NCBI GenBank assembly: GCA_900095095.1
Contig: FMBT01000291.1
Coordinates: forward strand, 806,001-870,000
Direction: 5' to 3'
From: Fragilariopsis cylindrus CCMP1102
Lineage: Eukaryota > Bacillariophyta > Bacillariophyceae > Bacillariales > Bacillariaceae
Length of the DNA stretch: 64,000 nt
Shown: positions 1 through 11,728 of the stretch, one piece after another
How the letters are laid out: the number at the start of each line of letters is the position of its first letter
Numbering within the stretch: the first letter of the stretch is position 1
Translations under genes and position numbers: made by a program
The notes under the pieces: generated by a model
Told to the model about the DNA's origin: nothing
Database searches by the model: none
What the model saw: only the letters and a program-made list of their open reading frames with translations

Positions 1-2075
1 TGACCTTCTTCTCTGCTGCTACTTTATCCTGGTTCGTCTTGACGTCCTTTCCGTTTTTACCAACAGTTTGGAAACCTTCCGATCCAGTGGCAGGGGTAGC
101 TTTAGTCGCTGGAGCTGTCGCTCCTGCGATAATAGCTGCTGCTTGCTTCTTCTTGTCATTATCTCTAGCGCGTTGCTTGACCCTCTTGCTAACCTTCTCA
201 CGATGTTGATCTTTCTCGGGATCATACGTTACTGTTAGGCCGAATTCCTCCAGCATGGTACAGTTGTGCATGTGATGATTACATACATCGTTCTTGGGGT
301 ATCTGCAGGCCAAGCAGTTTGTCATCTTGAGCATATTAGCAACATCAAATACTGTCACTTTAGAGTTTCCACCACTAGAGCTTACTAGTCCAAAATCACC
401 ATTCATATCGATATGCATGTTAGCATTCTTTGCTTCATTGTTCGATTGATCAGATAATCCCCCTTGACTAGCAGCTCGAGCGGCATGCCGGGTATTAAGT
501 TTCTTCATTCGACCAGCACTGTAAACATCTGAATTGGTAAAGATCTGATTCATATGGTTGACAAATTTATCAGTTGAATAGTCCGATAGCTTGATGTCGC
601 CTTGAATAAGTTGACTGTCAATGTAGTCGAGACACTTCTCATCTTTGTAAACACCATCAAGGAATGCACGTTGAACGAAAGCAGTTTTGACTTGGTCAAG
701 AGTGGTATATCCCATGAGATCAAACCGATCCCATAGATTGCTAACTCGAGACGCAAGGTCATGTGCGCTCTCTTCATTTCTTTGTGTTACAGTTCCCAAC
801 TCCCTAATGCAGGAGATGATCTTCATTGTTGTAAGAGGAAGTAGTGTATCAAATATTTCCACGAATAAACTAACACCAAAACCTTTAGAGATTGTTGGTT
901 GAAGTTGCATGGACATGGAGTCTAATCCTGATTCCATCATGATATCATGAAGATGATTGCACAGCTTGTTGGTTCTCAACTTGTATCGGTCAGACGCATC
1001 TTCCATATCCTTCATATCAAGGATGGAGACGCCATCTAACTTCCATGGAGGAGAGTTCAATCTGTTTGCAACACGCATCTTCCATTTGCACATTGATTCA
1101 TAAGTGAAAGCTTGAGGAAGCATTTCGAAATCACCATACTTTGAATTCATCACTTGCTTGTCGTCGTGTGTCAGTACCCTGTCAGATGACGGGTTGGTGA
1201 GACGAAGAGAAATCATACTCATGTTATCATTCACCTTGGAAAGTGATTCCATGATAGAATTATTAGTAGATATACTGCCTCCACTACTGGAAGCGTTTTC
1301 CAGGGATGGAGGTGGATGGAACTCGTTAGATGCTTTCGTAAATAGATATTCAGCCATGGCAATATTCTTTGGAGAGTCATCGCCGTTAGCATATCGATTC
1401 ATGTCCCTTTGAATATCATCGACTATTTTGCTTGGAAGATCTAAAACCAATAATCGAGTTTGATGATTGATGATGGTGATCCAAGGAATGTCGGTGGTTG
1501 GGAAGTCAAATACTAGTGGTGGTGAGACAGCCTTAGGAATGATGTGCGCAGTGGCGCCACTATCAGGAATGATTGTCATGGTTGGTTCAGTCTTCTTTCT
1601 TCCATGTGGAGACGCAGATAGAGATTCAACTGGTTCGAGTTTCTTAGTTGTAGATGGAAGAGAGGTAGTCATTGCTGATACATCATCATCATCTTCTTTT
1701 AAAGTGTCTCGTATTTCATTGATCTCCTCCATTTCTACCTCAATTGCATCTTGTACAGTTGTAGCATAGGCTCGAAGACTAGCAGCGATTGCTTCATCAC
1801 CGGTGCTTCCATCTGGATCTGTAGATCTTCGTGAAGTGGCAGTCGGCGACACAAGAGTGATCGCTAAAGGTTGTTGTGGTTGTTGTTGGGGCTCAGAGGT
1901 GTGAGCAGGTCGCAGAGAGGTGCTTTCTAACGATGGAGAGACATGTTGGTATTCAGCTGAGCTCATGGGTGGTGTCGACGCCGCGGTGATCCGTCTTAAG
2001 AATCGATTCGCAGCGGACACAGCCTGTGATACTGGTGTACCTCGCCCTCCTCCAGGGTCAGTTGGCGCGGACGCC
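1..2075 (-). mobile_element. Ty1/copia-like LTR element, gag end, cut by window edge
   Basis: One long open frame runs on the minus strand from an ATG near 2075 to the left edge. Its product has a Ser/Thr/Pro-rich N-terminus, a helical middle resembling the gag of diatom copia elements, and a Cys/His-rich knuckle followed by a Lys/Arg-rich stretch. This matches gag only, and the rest of the element lies outside the window. The stretch just upstream (2076-2600) could hold its leader and LTR, but with only one end visible no LTR can be delimited. The visible part looks intact. Age cannot be judged. The gag sequence differs from that of the two elements further right, so it is a separate family. 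Copia assignment is an inference from gag character and from neighbouring elements. Confidence 0.6.
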
Positions 2076-2620
2076 ATGTTTCAATTGACTAGTTGTCAAT
2101 CAAAACAGGACGTACGTTCAATGCCCGATTTGGGTAAATTAACCTGCTAATAATATATACAAAATACAAAGCTTGGTAGTTGGTAAATCGTAAATCTTAA
2201 AGTTATGATAGCTAGACTAACTGCACATCTTTCGTCCCAAACCATTCAATGGCTAGGATATGCCTCTAATCCAAGTGGTGTCATCTATATCTTGTATAGA
2301 AGCTCTTGACCACTCATTCTAAAGAGGTGCGACGTGTCATCTTATCCATGTCTGGAATTCCATAATATGACTCGTTTGACTCAATCTATTGCTATACCGT
2401 TCCTTCTAGCAGTTCTTTGCTAAAAGAAAAACTTATAAACGTACTCGCCGATACGTAGTACTTTTTCATTTGCACAATATTCGAATAGATAGATGTATCG
2501 CTAGTCCAAATATCATTTTGAGCATTAGATCCATTTACAACCACTAAGAACGTACACGTATCTCAACTATATTCAAATAAAGAAGCTGTCTGTAAGAAGA
2601 TTTTAACTACATACAGTACT
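2076..2620. other. Intergenic; possible LTR/leader and fibrillin promoter
   Basis: There is no supported gene here. The left part probably belongs to the leader or LTR of the neighbouring copia-like element. The last 100-200 bases should include the promoter of the fibrillin gene at 2621. No clear TATA box or terminal repeat can be fixed. Confidence 0.3.
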
Positions 2621-3759
2621 ATGAAATTACTATTTTTCGTTTCATTGATTGGGTATGCTTCGGCGTTTACTCAACAAAGCAACAAAGCACGGTCGCTGAT
2701 AACATCGACGACCACCCCGGCCACTACCTTATTATTATCATCCATTCCATCTGATATGTCATCAGCGACGTTGACATTGAATGATCTTAAAACTGATTTG
2801 GTTAGAGCTTGTAATAAAGCAACAGACAAGGAGTTGTCATCGTCGTCGTTAAGTAAACCAACAATCAATGAAATCAGAAGTCTTGTGAAAGATTTAGAAG
2901 ATAAGGCAGAGATGATTGGGGAAGGTCAAACCTCATCAAGTTCTGGACTCATGGCGGGAGAATGGTATGTTTATCACTGTTACTTACTATTTATTATTCA
3001 TCGTTTGTCCTCATCTCTGAATGAATCGAATCATTCCACAGAATGTGCATGCAGTGTCAAAGAAAACTTCAGCCGGATGCTTATCTTCTTACTATAAATA
3101 CTTATTCGTGTTCTGACATATGCCATCTTTTTTGCGAAACAAATAAACCATCAACCATTACTTTGATGACGAATGTATCTATTTGCTACTAATATACACA
3201 AAGGGAACTCTTGTATTCGCCGGAAGATGCTACCAGGTCCAGTCCCTTCTTTTGGGCCTTCGCTCAAGCATTCCCTGATAATGCCGATCAAATCTATAGT
3301 ATTACTGATGCCATACCAGCACCGATCAAAGAAGTTGGACCGGCATATCAAACCATTGAATTGAGTGAAAGTGGTGACCGTGTCACAATAACAGGAAAAT
3401 TAGTAAGTCGTGTTAAAGTTGCAACCCTAAATGGATTCGCTACATCTATTATGACCACACGTGCTGATATTACTGGATCAATCGGTTTAGATGGATTGAC
3501 TATACGTGTTGATACGACGAAGCCTGAAGAGTCGACAGCTCTTCAACTTTTACCAGGACCATTAGGAACCTTAGTCAATGATAACCTACCAGCATTCCCT
3601 TCAGGAGATGCTCTTGAACAGTTCCAACCAGGATCATCTACAGTTATCATGCGTACAACTTTTTGTGATGATGGATTAAGAATCAGTCGGAACGATGCTA
3701 AGTATGACGATGTTTACGTATGGAGACGACGGGAATTTTCTGATACCGCAGACTTTTGA
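2621..3759 (+). CDS. Plastid-lipid-associated protein (PAP/fibrillin family)
   Basis: This is a two-exon gene, join(2621..2964, 3204..3759), encoding about 299 residues. The 239-nt intron starts GTATGT and ends AAAG, and it splits a Trp codon. Splicing gives the family hallmark GEWELLYSPEDATRSSPFFW, which supports the junction strongly. The N-terminus MKLLFFVSLIGYASAF is a signal peptide with the diatom ASA|F cleavage motif. It is followed by a Ser/Thr-rich transit-like stretch, so plastid import is expected. The fibrillin domain covers about residues 55-299 and includes the C-terminal part ending in a conserved R-x-D-A-K-Y-D-D-V-Y-V-W segment. Fibrillins bind lipids at thylakoids and plastoglobules and affect photoprotection. 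The exact subfamily cannot be set from the sequence. Confidence 0.9.
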
Positions 3760-6511
3760 ATGAAGAATGGCTGGGTGGAAGGAAACAGTTCGTAATAGGT
3801 AGCGTTGCAAAAAGATAGAGAAACGAGATCAAATTTTGCTATGGCATACAAGAATTATCTTACCATCATTTTTCTTGCTTACCAGAAAGAAATCGTTTAA
3901 CATCATTTAAAGCAACCTAATTTTAGTAAAATAAATATAGCCTTCCTGTGTACTGTTCATTATGTTTAGGTTTTCCATTGTTTCGTGAAATAGCGTTAGC
4001 AGAGAATAGAAAATGATATTAATGTTGTGAATTGGTAATAAATATCGATGCACGCCAGATCACATTGTCTATGAATACGTCCCCTTCAATACTTTTCAAA
4101 AGGCAGCACAATAGATGTACATTGTAAATAAAGGATGTACAAGATTACAGAAAACGTTGTTAACAGGCAGGGCTCATAGCAGTACACTCTTCTTGTGATA
4201 TTTTATATGTATCTTGCTGTGTCTTCTTCTCTGCTTTGTATGCTTACTGCCTCCCTCTTTCCAATACTCAGCTCCCTTCATTTTGGTATTTGAGGTTGGC
4301 TTGTACAACCCCCCTCTCCCCCCTTCCCACCTTCAGGTATGAATGGCATTTTTGTATGTACACTACACATCGTTGAAAGTCAATTCTGCTCCTAGACCAT
4401 TCATTAATTTCACTACTGTTTTTCAAACACAGCATCATCATTTATTCAAACTATGTCCATACTACATATCTAGAGAATTATAATTGGTGGCAGGGGGGTT
4501 CTGACTGGATCTGCGCACCTTTTTTTAAGCATGCCACAAGTAGCCTGTCCTCGTACCAAAAGTTTAAGCTACAACAGAAGAGAGCATGTTAATTTCCTAT
4601 TTCTGGAGTAATTCATTCATTTGATAATCTACTAAACCAGGAGAATAGGAATATGTAGGTGGTTCAGTGGATTTACCAGCTCCTTTTGGAGCTATCACTG
4701 CCCCCATATTATCAACCACTGAATCAAAAATATAAGGAAAAACAATGCTCAGCACCTACACGGTAAAAGGGAAAATTCTTCCACTTCTACCAGTACAACC
4801 AATCGAAATTGTAAGAGAAGGTACTAGTATTGAGCCAACACCGATATCCAACTGATGCCCTGTAGCTCTGATAAGTTAGGAAGGGATGCTCACCATTGCA
4901 TAATATATCAAATCTTGGGTTTATAAACTAATGCACACTTTTCATGGAAATTGGTAGGTCCATTGGTATTGTTCTTCCAGTCTTTCAAACAATACCAGTC
5001 AATTGATTGATCGATCAATCGATCAATGATCATTTGTATGAGAGTAATGATAGAGATGATGGTGGTCCAACAGCATGCAGGTGCACTACAAGTTATCTCT
5101 TTTGTGGAACCAATTCACAAAGACAAAGACACATGGTAATTTTTCTTCTCAGAAAACATGCAAAACATACTATCAGATACATCAACAGTGTGATGATAAT
5201 GAGACTATAGATTCTCCTCCTTTTGAAATGTCTTTGCACAATTGTTATACAAAAAAGTCCTCAATCAACCACTATAACATCAAATGCACATAGTGTTATT
5301 CTTTTCAGTCAATTTGCTCAAATCTTTTTGTGACTTATTCCATTATTTATCCCCGACTATTGTTGAATAGTAGTAGCATTGACAATGTGTTTGATCAGCT
5401 CTTGTAATTTCAACATATTCTAATACTATTGAAGAAAAACTTAAATCATTCATTATTTGTGGTAAAAGTAGTTGGCACTATATCCAAGACAAACAGTATC
5501 ATGTCTAATATTTTGATACTGCTTGCCACAATATCCCCATGAAGTAATAAGATTATAAAAGGAATACCACTAAGTTTGTGTCCTGTTATAAAAAGGTAAA
5601 CCGTGTTTATCAGAACATTGCATTGTTGTTCTTGGGACTTTTGACAGGGTTCAACCCTATGCACAAAGGCTTTTGTACAAGGTTGATAGGAGCTATTATG
5701 AGAGCAAAGTTGTAACCTTTTGCGTGAGCAGTTTCACCATGAAGGAATGGGAACTCCAACAAACACAACTAGATATACCAGAATACAGCCACAATATGAC
5801 AGTGTAAAAACACAGATGGAATGGATATAAGATGGCGCTTTGTTTTACAAAGTGCATCTACGTGGTTGACAAACAATTAGATATACCTGTACTTGTAGTT
5901 GAACAACAACAGTTGAACAACAATTACTCATCCAGATATTGTTGTTACTCTATTCATTCCTCTTATAATCTCCCAGCATTTTTTTGCTGATTTTGTGGAC
6001 AACAAAATCATCAAGATATATAATATACACAACATTATAAAACTCTTCTTAGTTGACTTGAGGAGGGAGAGAGAATAGGATCCCTGACTGAACACTGACA
6101 CCACTACTGTCTATTATTTGCTGGAATTGGACCCAATTTGTATGGATATGTACTACCATGCAGCTTTTAGTGTTTTCTCTTGCACTATCAACATCAAATT
6201 TATATTGGTACATGTACTGGTGGATTGTTTGACAATACACAATTCTAGATATAATTTTTAGATAATTTCCCTCTATGCTCGAATGCTAGTAGTTTATGCA
6301 TGCGCTAATAAGTAAAGTCAATTTTTTTTGAGACATCAAGAAGACAAACAATCTTACATCTCACACTCACAATCGTTAGAAACACATTTCACTCCTCTAT
6401 CTGTACACTATCGTTGCAGCTAGAAGAGATAATAATAACAATAATAACAATAATAACAGTACTTCTAATAATTATAATTATAATAATTATAATTATAAAA
6501 TAATTGTAGTG
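3760..6511. other. Long AT-rich intergenic region
   Basis: No gene is firmly supported in these 2.7 kb. Only short ORFs without recognisable character occur. A self-complementary ATTGAT/ATCAAT cluster lies near 5000-5033, and trinucleotide AAT/AAC runs lie near 6430-6500 just before the next start codon. A possible cryptic minus-strand exon at 4612-4759 is listed separately. Confidence 0.5.
4612..4759 (-). other. Possible cryptic terminal exon, unrecognised
   Basis: On the minus strand, a pyrimidine-rich stretch ending TAG near 4760 is followed by an open frame of about 48 codons. It contains FDSVVDNMGAVIAPKGAGK and ends LVDYQMNELLQK-stop near 4612. The frame just upstream of the putative acceptor is also open for some 35 codons. 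The residue mix looks protein-like, but no family is recognised and no start was found. It could be a decayed gene end or chance. Confidence 0.18.
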
Positions 6512-7039
6512 ATGGATCGAGTCGAAGCGGATCTCACCCCTGGAGAAGATTGGAGAGAATCTTTGAATGCAACTTGTAATCGGTTATCAACACAATATTT
6601 GAATTTATTACGTGCCGCATCGTCGATGTCATCCCTAGAGCAGAAAGGAGGAATTAGTAACGATAACGGTAACAACAATAAAGGTGCTGGTAGTAGTAGT
6701 AATTTTGGAAGTGGTAGTCAAAAGATGACATCACTTCAAGATCCACCACCGCCACCATTAGCAGCTGATATCGGGTCAAGTTCATTACAATGTCAACTAG
6801 CAGTAGAAAATTTATGTGTCGCATCGTCACAATTATTATCTTTAATACGTACACTTCGATTAAGTATCTTAATGATGGACGAAGAAACTATTGCAGCAGA
6901 AGAAGAATGGCAAGTCCTTGAGGTACAAAAAATTACAAATCATGCACAAAATGAAGCGAATAAGTTAGAACAGGAATGGATGGAATTACGCAATCAAGAG
7001 TTTGCTGTGGTTGATGATGACAACAATAATAATAATTAA
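6512..7039 (+). CDS. MED22: Candidate Mediator complex subunit 22 (Surf5 family)
   Basis: This is a single-exon protein of about 175 residues starting at ATG 6512; the GTG three bases upstream is not a plausible start. Two helical parts resemble Med22/Surf5. The first is an N-terminal segment (SLNATCNRLSTQYLNLLRAA, about residues 17-36). The second is a long helix from about residue 92, containing a QLAVENLCVASSQLL segment and then ILMMDEE and a charged coiled coil up to residue 165. Between them sits an Asn/Ser/Gly and poly-Pro insert (about residues 45-85), typical of diatom low-complexity expansion. Med22 is a small subunit of the Mediator head that links RNA polymerase II to activators. 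The assignment rests on helix pattern and length rather than a diagnostic motif. The C-terminus ends in an Asp/Asn run. Confidence 0.5.
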   Translation: MDRVEADLTPGEDWRESLNATCNRLSTQYLNLLRAASSMSSLEQKGGISNDNGNNNKGAGSSSNFGSGSQKMTSLQDPPPPPLAADIGSSSLQCQLAVENLCVASSQLLSLIRTLRLSILMMDEETIAAEEEWQVLEVQKITNHAQNEANKLEQEWMELRNQEFAVVDDDNNNNN

Positions 7040-7922
7040 CAATAATCACAGTAGGAATAATAGTAGCATGAAGTCCAGCTAAAGATTTGTAAAAAAGAAA
7101 AAGGGGAATTGATTATTTTTTTTTGTTTTGGTTTAATTTAATCTCATCAAGACAACTTTCATTAAAAAAAATTGGAATAATCGTTCGTACCTACTGGGGA
7201 TATTGGATATTACCCTAATAACAATCTTTTTTTCCTGAAACCTAACAAAAATGGTACATGTGTGCTGTACTATAATTTAACGGGTGAACACGTCAATCAA
7301 TATCATCCACACACATAACTGTCGTCACGTATTCGAGTATATTATAATATCATCATGTACTACTTGTTTATATAATAAGCTACGTTCATTGTTGATACGA
7401 CAATAATTTATTGCAGCTAAGATATCACTGTACATACGGCACTGGAGGGATGTGTATCGTCTACCTTTGATTACAACAAAATTTTACATCTACTAGAGTT
7501 TTCTTTTATAGATATTATTCTTGTATATACAGTAGCTTTATTATTAATAATTTATTTTTGAGAAGATTGAATATGGGTTCTCTGAAATTATTGTTCGACC
7601 CATTTGGAAATTCATATAGCAAGCCGTAGGTAGGTAAGTCCGAAATATACAATATTTTGTCCATACCCCCGACTGCATTGCAGCTACCAAAGATATCGTT
7701 CGTTGCTGTTGCTATTGCTATTGCTATCGTTGCTGTTGTCATTGTTGCTGCTGGTTTTCTGTCCGATATGATTGTAGTAGATGATTGTTGTTTTTATTAT
7801 TATAATGTATATCCAATAATATTCGTACATCATTTATGTATGCTGTAATATCATGTTCATTTTGGATTGCATAATCTCGTGCTTTTCATTATTAGCCTTT
7901 GTATATTTAAATGATGATTTTG
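7040..7922. other. Intergenic between convergent genes
   Basis: This region separates the plus-strand Mediator-like gene from the minus-strand WY-family gene, so it holds both 3' ends. It contains a (TTGCTA/TTGCTG)n tract at about 7700-7755. No gene is supported. Confidence 0.5.
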
Positions 7923-9094
7923 CTAATGTTCTGGATCAATAACACCATCCATACGTTGTATTTCTTGTTCTGTTAATACAGCTCTACGACAAACAGATTT
8001 AGTCTTACTACGTTTCATTGATCCCTGTAATGTCTTACCCTCTAATCCACGAGAACAGTAGTCAATATCATCACATACCTCACCCTTCATCATCATTTTA
8101 ACTGTAACTTTTGCCATTGCTAATATAATCTTTGTATCATTACCACCATACCAAACATTATCCCGTTCTTCATCTGTCATATCTCTTAACATAATATGAC
8201 GTTTCTTTTCTACCTTTGGATTCCAGTGTATTCCTCGTTGTTGTTCTATCTGCTTTTTGCCATTATTATTACTATTATCATTATTATTATTCTCATTATT
8301 CGTCGTCGTCGTCTTCCGTTCGTGATTTTACTACTACGGTTAGTCTTTGATGATGAACCATTGCTATCGCTTTTGTTGCTCCTTCTGCTGCTGCTGCTGC
8401 TATTACTACTTTTGCTACTGTTACCTATTCTTTTCTTATTTCTATCGACGATACTCCTCTTTCTTGATGTTAGATCTGTGTTATTTTTATTGGAGGAATT
8501 GTTGTTGTCGTTGTTGTTGTTGTTGTCATTATTGACAGGATCATCACTATCTTTTTTCGGTGATGTCAAATTAATATCTTCATCCGATGAGATTTCCTCT
8601 GATTCTTCCTCTATTATTGTTTGAATTGTACTGTTATTGCTATTGCTATTGCTATTGCTATTGCTATCTTCTCTCTGTTTCATCTGTTCTCTCAGTTTCC
8701 AAGCTGGGACCTTATTCTTAGTATGAATACTTGGCGAACTTGTGCTTCCTAGTTCGTCTTTTGCGTCGTTGTGATCACGTTCGGCGGCGGCTGCAACAGC
8801 AGCTCTCTGCCTTCGCTGACCCATATTGATCATTCTCCGTATTGTCATATTATATACTCTTGTATTATTTTTTTGTTTCTTCTTTATTCTCTTTTTTTGC
8901 TGTTTTTGTTTTCCGTGCTTTATTGTTACAGCTCCTATGATCGATTGGGATTGGTATTTACTAGCACTATTGTTCATCAGATACCAACTATTGGCTTCTC
9001 TTTTACGGTAGGATGGGTTTAAATGCAGGAACTTGATATGCCGGGTTATGACTTTACATGGGGATGTAATTGTATTGGGTCCTATGACATTCAA
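7923..9094 (-). CDS. Asn/Ser-rich protein with diatom 'TDEER...WY' domain
   Basis: Two overlapping minus-strand frames probably form one gene. The upstream frame (from 9094 down to about 8246) has a basic N-terminus, a KVPAWKLREQMKQRE segment, an acidic patch (EEESEEISSDEDI) and long Asn/Ser runs. The downstream frame (about 8290 to 7923) carries GIHWNPKVEKKRHIMLRDMT followed by DEERDNVWYGG and YCSRGLEGKTLQGSMKRSK. This domain is widespread in diatoms, where a V-x-F/W stretch precedes TDEER and WY. Its function is unknown. The frames meet in AAT/AAC-repeat DNA near 8270-8330, with no convincing splice sites. A repeat-length change, an assembly error or a very short intron are all possible. 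The true start may be an inner Met, such as the one in MTIRRMINMGQRRQRA. Confidence 0.5.
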
Positions 9095-10560
9095 CGTTGA
9101 ATGAAATCGAACAAGGAGCAGAGTATGATAGGCGTATGATGCAGAAAGACTTACTTACTGTCACTAGTACATCTATGTCTATGATGTACAGTCTAATCGT
9201 ATCAAGTTTTGTAATATGTTGACATGTGACATACAGTTGACATTGAATCAGTCAAAAGTCTTTTTTGTTCTTCATTTCTTAATTAACAGATGTTAATTAT
9301 TGCTAAGTAGTATTGTCAAGCGGACAATAACCCTTTCGCAGTAACCAACACTTTACCGGCATTTCTCAGTCCAATTATAGTACTATTACAGTAAAAATAA
9401 AAATCGGAGCTAAAAGCATTTCTGCTTACAAGTTCGCGCTTCATGCAGTTTTTGTTCTCCCCGAATTTTTTTTAATCTTTGTATTTACGATTTAAATCAT
9501 GTATGTATTATATGCTGCTAGTATATTAGGTCCTATATCTAATAAGTAGTGCTATGTGTATTAACAGCTGTTAACAGCAGTAATGAATCGATACTGTACT
9601 TGCTACTGTTATTGTAATGGCAAAAAGCTAATCAGAACCATACCATTCTCTTGATCAACTATTAGATTTGATTCACTCAATCTTCCCGGTTCATACATTA
9701 TTAGATTTTGATTGGAATTGTAGTGTTTGCAGTTTAGTCATTAATGGATGTTATGACACTGTACCAAATTCCATCTTTGTTCAGAGATGCCATCTGGATA
9801 GATTTTCTCCGCTCTTTGCATGGAACGGAACAGAGCAATACAAGATCTTATTACTAGTCTCCAGAAGATATATTCTAACAATACAACCATCTTTGTTCGG
9901 TAATTTCATCTGAATAAATTTTCTCCAAATTCTCATCTTGTGCTTTGCATGGAACCAAGCAATGCAAAGTATTCTAGCCTCTGGAAGATACATTCCAATA
10001 CAACCATATCTTTGTTCAGTAATTCCATTTGGAACACATGCATATCACACCTGTATCTATTTAGATGTGCATCAAGGTTGTGTTTACAGTAATAAGTAGT
10101 ACTACTATACATACAATTCTGACTGTTGATATACTGGCCTTTTGCAATACCAAGAGTTGCTTCACCATCCACCTAGTGCTCCAAATACACGAAGCACGGT
10201 ATAGCCGTTGATTTCATCAAGATTTAACAACAGCTTTTATAGGTTGGCTGGTGGGCGGTGTATTAAGCTAGTGCCATTAATGGCTTCTGTAATTTTTGTT
10301 CTATTTTCTACCGTGTATAGGATTGTTTTTTGCTCTACTACCTGTTCCGTGAGCTGTCTGTTTCATAATATTTTCTTAACAAAAAAATAGATGGACTCGA
10401 CCACTCAATAAAATATGAGTAACATTCTATACGCGCGCCATCAGGCGCGGCACGTCCTTCCTACGCTACGTGTCGATTCTACCTTTTACCTCTCTACTTT
10501 CTACACGAAAAAATATAAATCGCGCCACGACAAAAACACACGCAACAAACAAGTCTCACG
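9095..10560. other. Intergenic region with degenerate tandem repeat
   Basis: No gene is supported. It contains a degenerate tandem repeat at 9772-10045 (listed separately). Towards the right it holds the presumed promoter of the ribosomal protein gene, including GC-rich GCGCGCC/GGCGCGG sequence near 10434-10450. Confidence 0.5.
9772..10045. repeat. Degenerate tandem repeat, period about 116 bp
   Basis: Two units and part of a third start at about 9772, 9888 and 10004. Shared blocks are CATCTTTGTTC, a downstream TTTTCTCC, CTTTGCATGGAAC and AGAAGATA/GGAAGATA followed by CAATACAACC. The units differ by scattered substitutions and small indels, so the array is old. Confidence 0.6.
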
Positions 10561-10675
10561 TGAAATAGGGTAACACCATTGCCAAATTTAATCTTGTTGA
10601 TTACCTTTTTGTATACTTCTATTCGATTTAATCATCGTTTACCTTAAAATTATATCTAGAAGAAAATAAGTCAAT
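10500..10675 (+). promoter_or_regulatory. Presumed promoter and 5' leader of eS25 gene
   Basis: This is the region just upstream of the eS25 start codon. It has a TATA-like AAAATATAAAT at about 10509 and a CACGTG hexamer at 10557-10562. A short AT-rich leader follows up to the ATG at 10676. Element roles are inferred by position only. Confidence 0.3.
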
Positions 10676-11267
10676 ATGGTAAGACCTCAATGTCGTCGTT
10701 AGACAGTACATGGATGTGATGATTGTGATCGTTCTAGTTGACGTGTCGATTCATCCGGTTGTAACAGACGACTTTAAAAATCATCAACGCAATTAGACGA
10801 TTAATTACGTTGAGAAGAAGTCAAGTAGAACTACTGCACCGAATTAATGCATCTTTTTCTAACTATCATCGTTATTGTTATTCTTGCCTTCTCTTCCCTT
10901 TTTAATTTATACACAAAAACATGTATAGCCTCCAAAAGTCCAACAAAAGTCCAAAGAGGCCAAAATGGCCGCCGCCATGGCTGGTGGTAAGGGAAAGAAA
11001 AAGAAGTGGTCCAAGGGTAAATCCCGGGATCAAGTTGATAACAAAGTTCGTTTCAGTAAGGAACAATTTGAACGATTCCACGATGAAGTACCAAAAATGA
11101 AATTAATTACTGTCAGTGCTGTTGTAGAAAAACTTAAGATTAATGGTGGACTTGCACGAAGAGCACTTCGTGACTTAGAAGCTGATGGTAAAATCCGACC
11201 TGTTCTTATTTCACGATCTCAACGAATTTACACACGTTCTATTGGAGAAGATGCTGAAGAAGAATAA
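10676..11267 (+). CDS. RPS25: 40S ribosomal protein S25 (eS25)
   Basis: The start codon is alone in exon 1: join(10676..10678, 10929..11267), giving 112 residues. The 250-nt intron begins GTAAGA directly after ATG and ends TATAG. Splicing yields MPPKVQQKSKEAKMAAAMAG, and MPPK is the conserved eS25 N-terminus, which confirms this start over the in-frame ATGs at 10965 and 10977. The body includes KKKKWSKGKSRDQ, a winged-helix-like segment (KLITVSAVVEKLKINGGLAR) and a C-terminal IYTR. eS25 sits in the head of the small ribosomal subunit near the E site and is needed for some IRES and repeat-associated translation in other eukaryotes. The protein looks complete. The gene has its own upstream promoter region and converges with the minus-strand UTP18 gene. 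Confidence 0.95.
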
Positions 11268-11728
11268 ACATACACATTATTAGCAAATCACATTCATATA
11301 CAAACAAACACAAAAAAAGATAATAGAAAGAAGGCTAGTTACTGATTGATTAGGTTCCCTCCTTTTTAAAATTTATTAATACTCCCCAGAAAAACTTGTC
11401 ACAATCAATGCAAAATCTCTATCTTTTGTGAGCTTCGGGTTTCATTGTTAGGTGTTAAATTCCATTATTTGTACGTCATGTCGATATTTTGTTTGTGCGT
11501 TAACGGTTAATAGAAAAGATAGATTCTGTAGTGTAGGCAAATTGGTTCTACTTCTCTTCTACCAAGTTGTGTGCGTCCGACAATTCATTAACTTCATTAG
11601 CCGGATCATGTGTACTACTAGTTAGCGAGCTAGGCTTAGTATGACAGCTACTAAATTCAAAAATCTACCTTGAAAATAATCTTTTATGGTTGCAAATTAC
11701 AATTTTATGTCATATCTAATAATTTCTG
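11268..11728. other. Intergenic between convergent 3' ends
   Basis: These 460 bases separate the 3' ends of the eS25 and UTP18 genes. No gene or clear element is visible. Confidence 0.5.

Noticed and set aside
4998-5033. Replication-origin-like palindrome (ATTGATCGATCAAT cluster)
   Set aside because: It is a short self-complementary repeat without supporting context; a similar word recurs near 49343 inside a mobile element.
5640-5665. T-arm-like AGGGTTCAACCCT
   Set aside because: It is an isolated palindrome; the 60 bases upstream form no D-arm or anticodon arm.
8196-8624. Leu-rich plus-strand ORF resembling a membrane protein
   Set aside because: It is the antisense of Asn/Ser codon repeats in the WY-family gene.
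10679-10928. Possible C/D-box snoRNA in the eS25 intron (GTGATGA near 10716)
   Set aside because: A C-box-like word is present but no CTGA D-box occurs anywhere in the intron, so the RNA cannot be supported.
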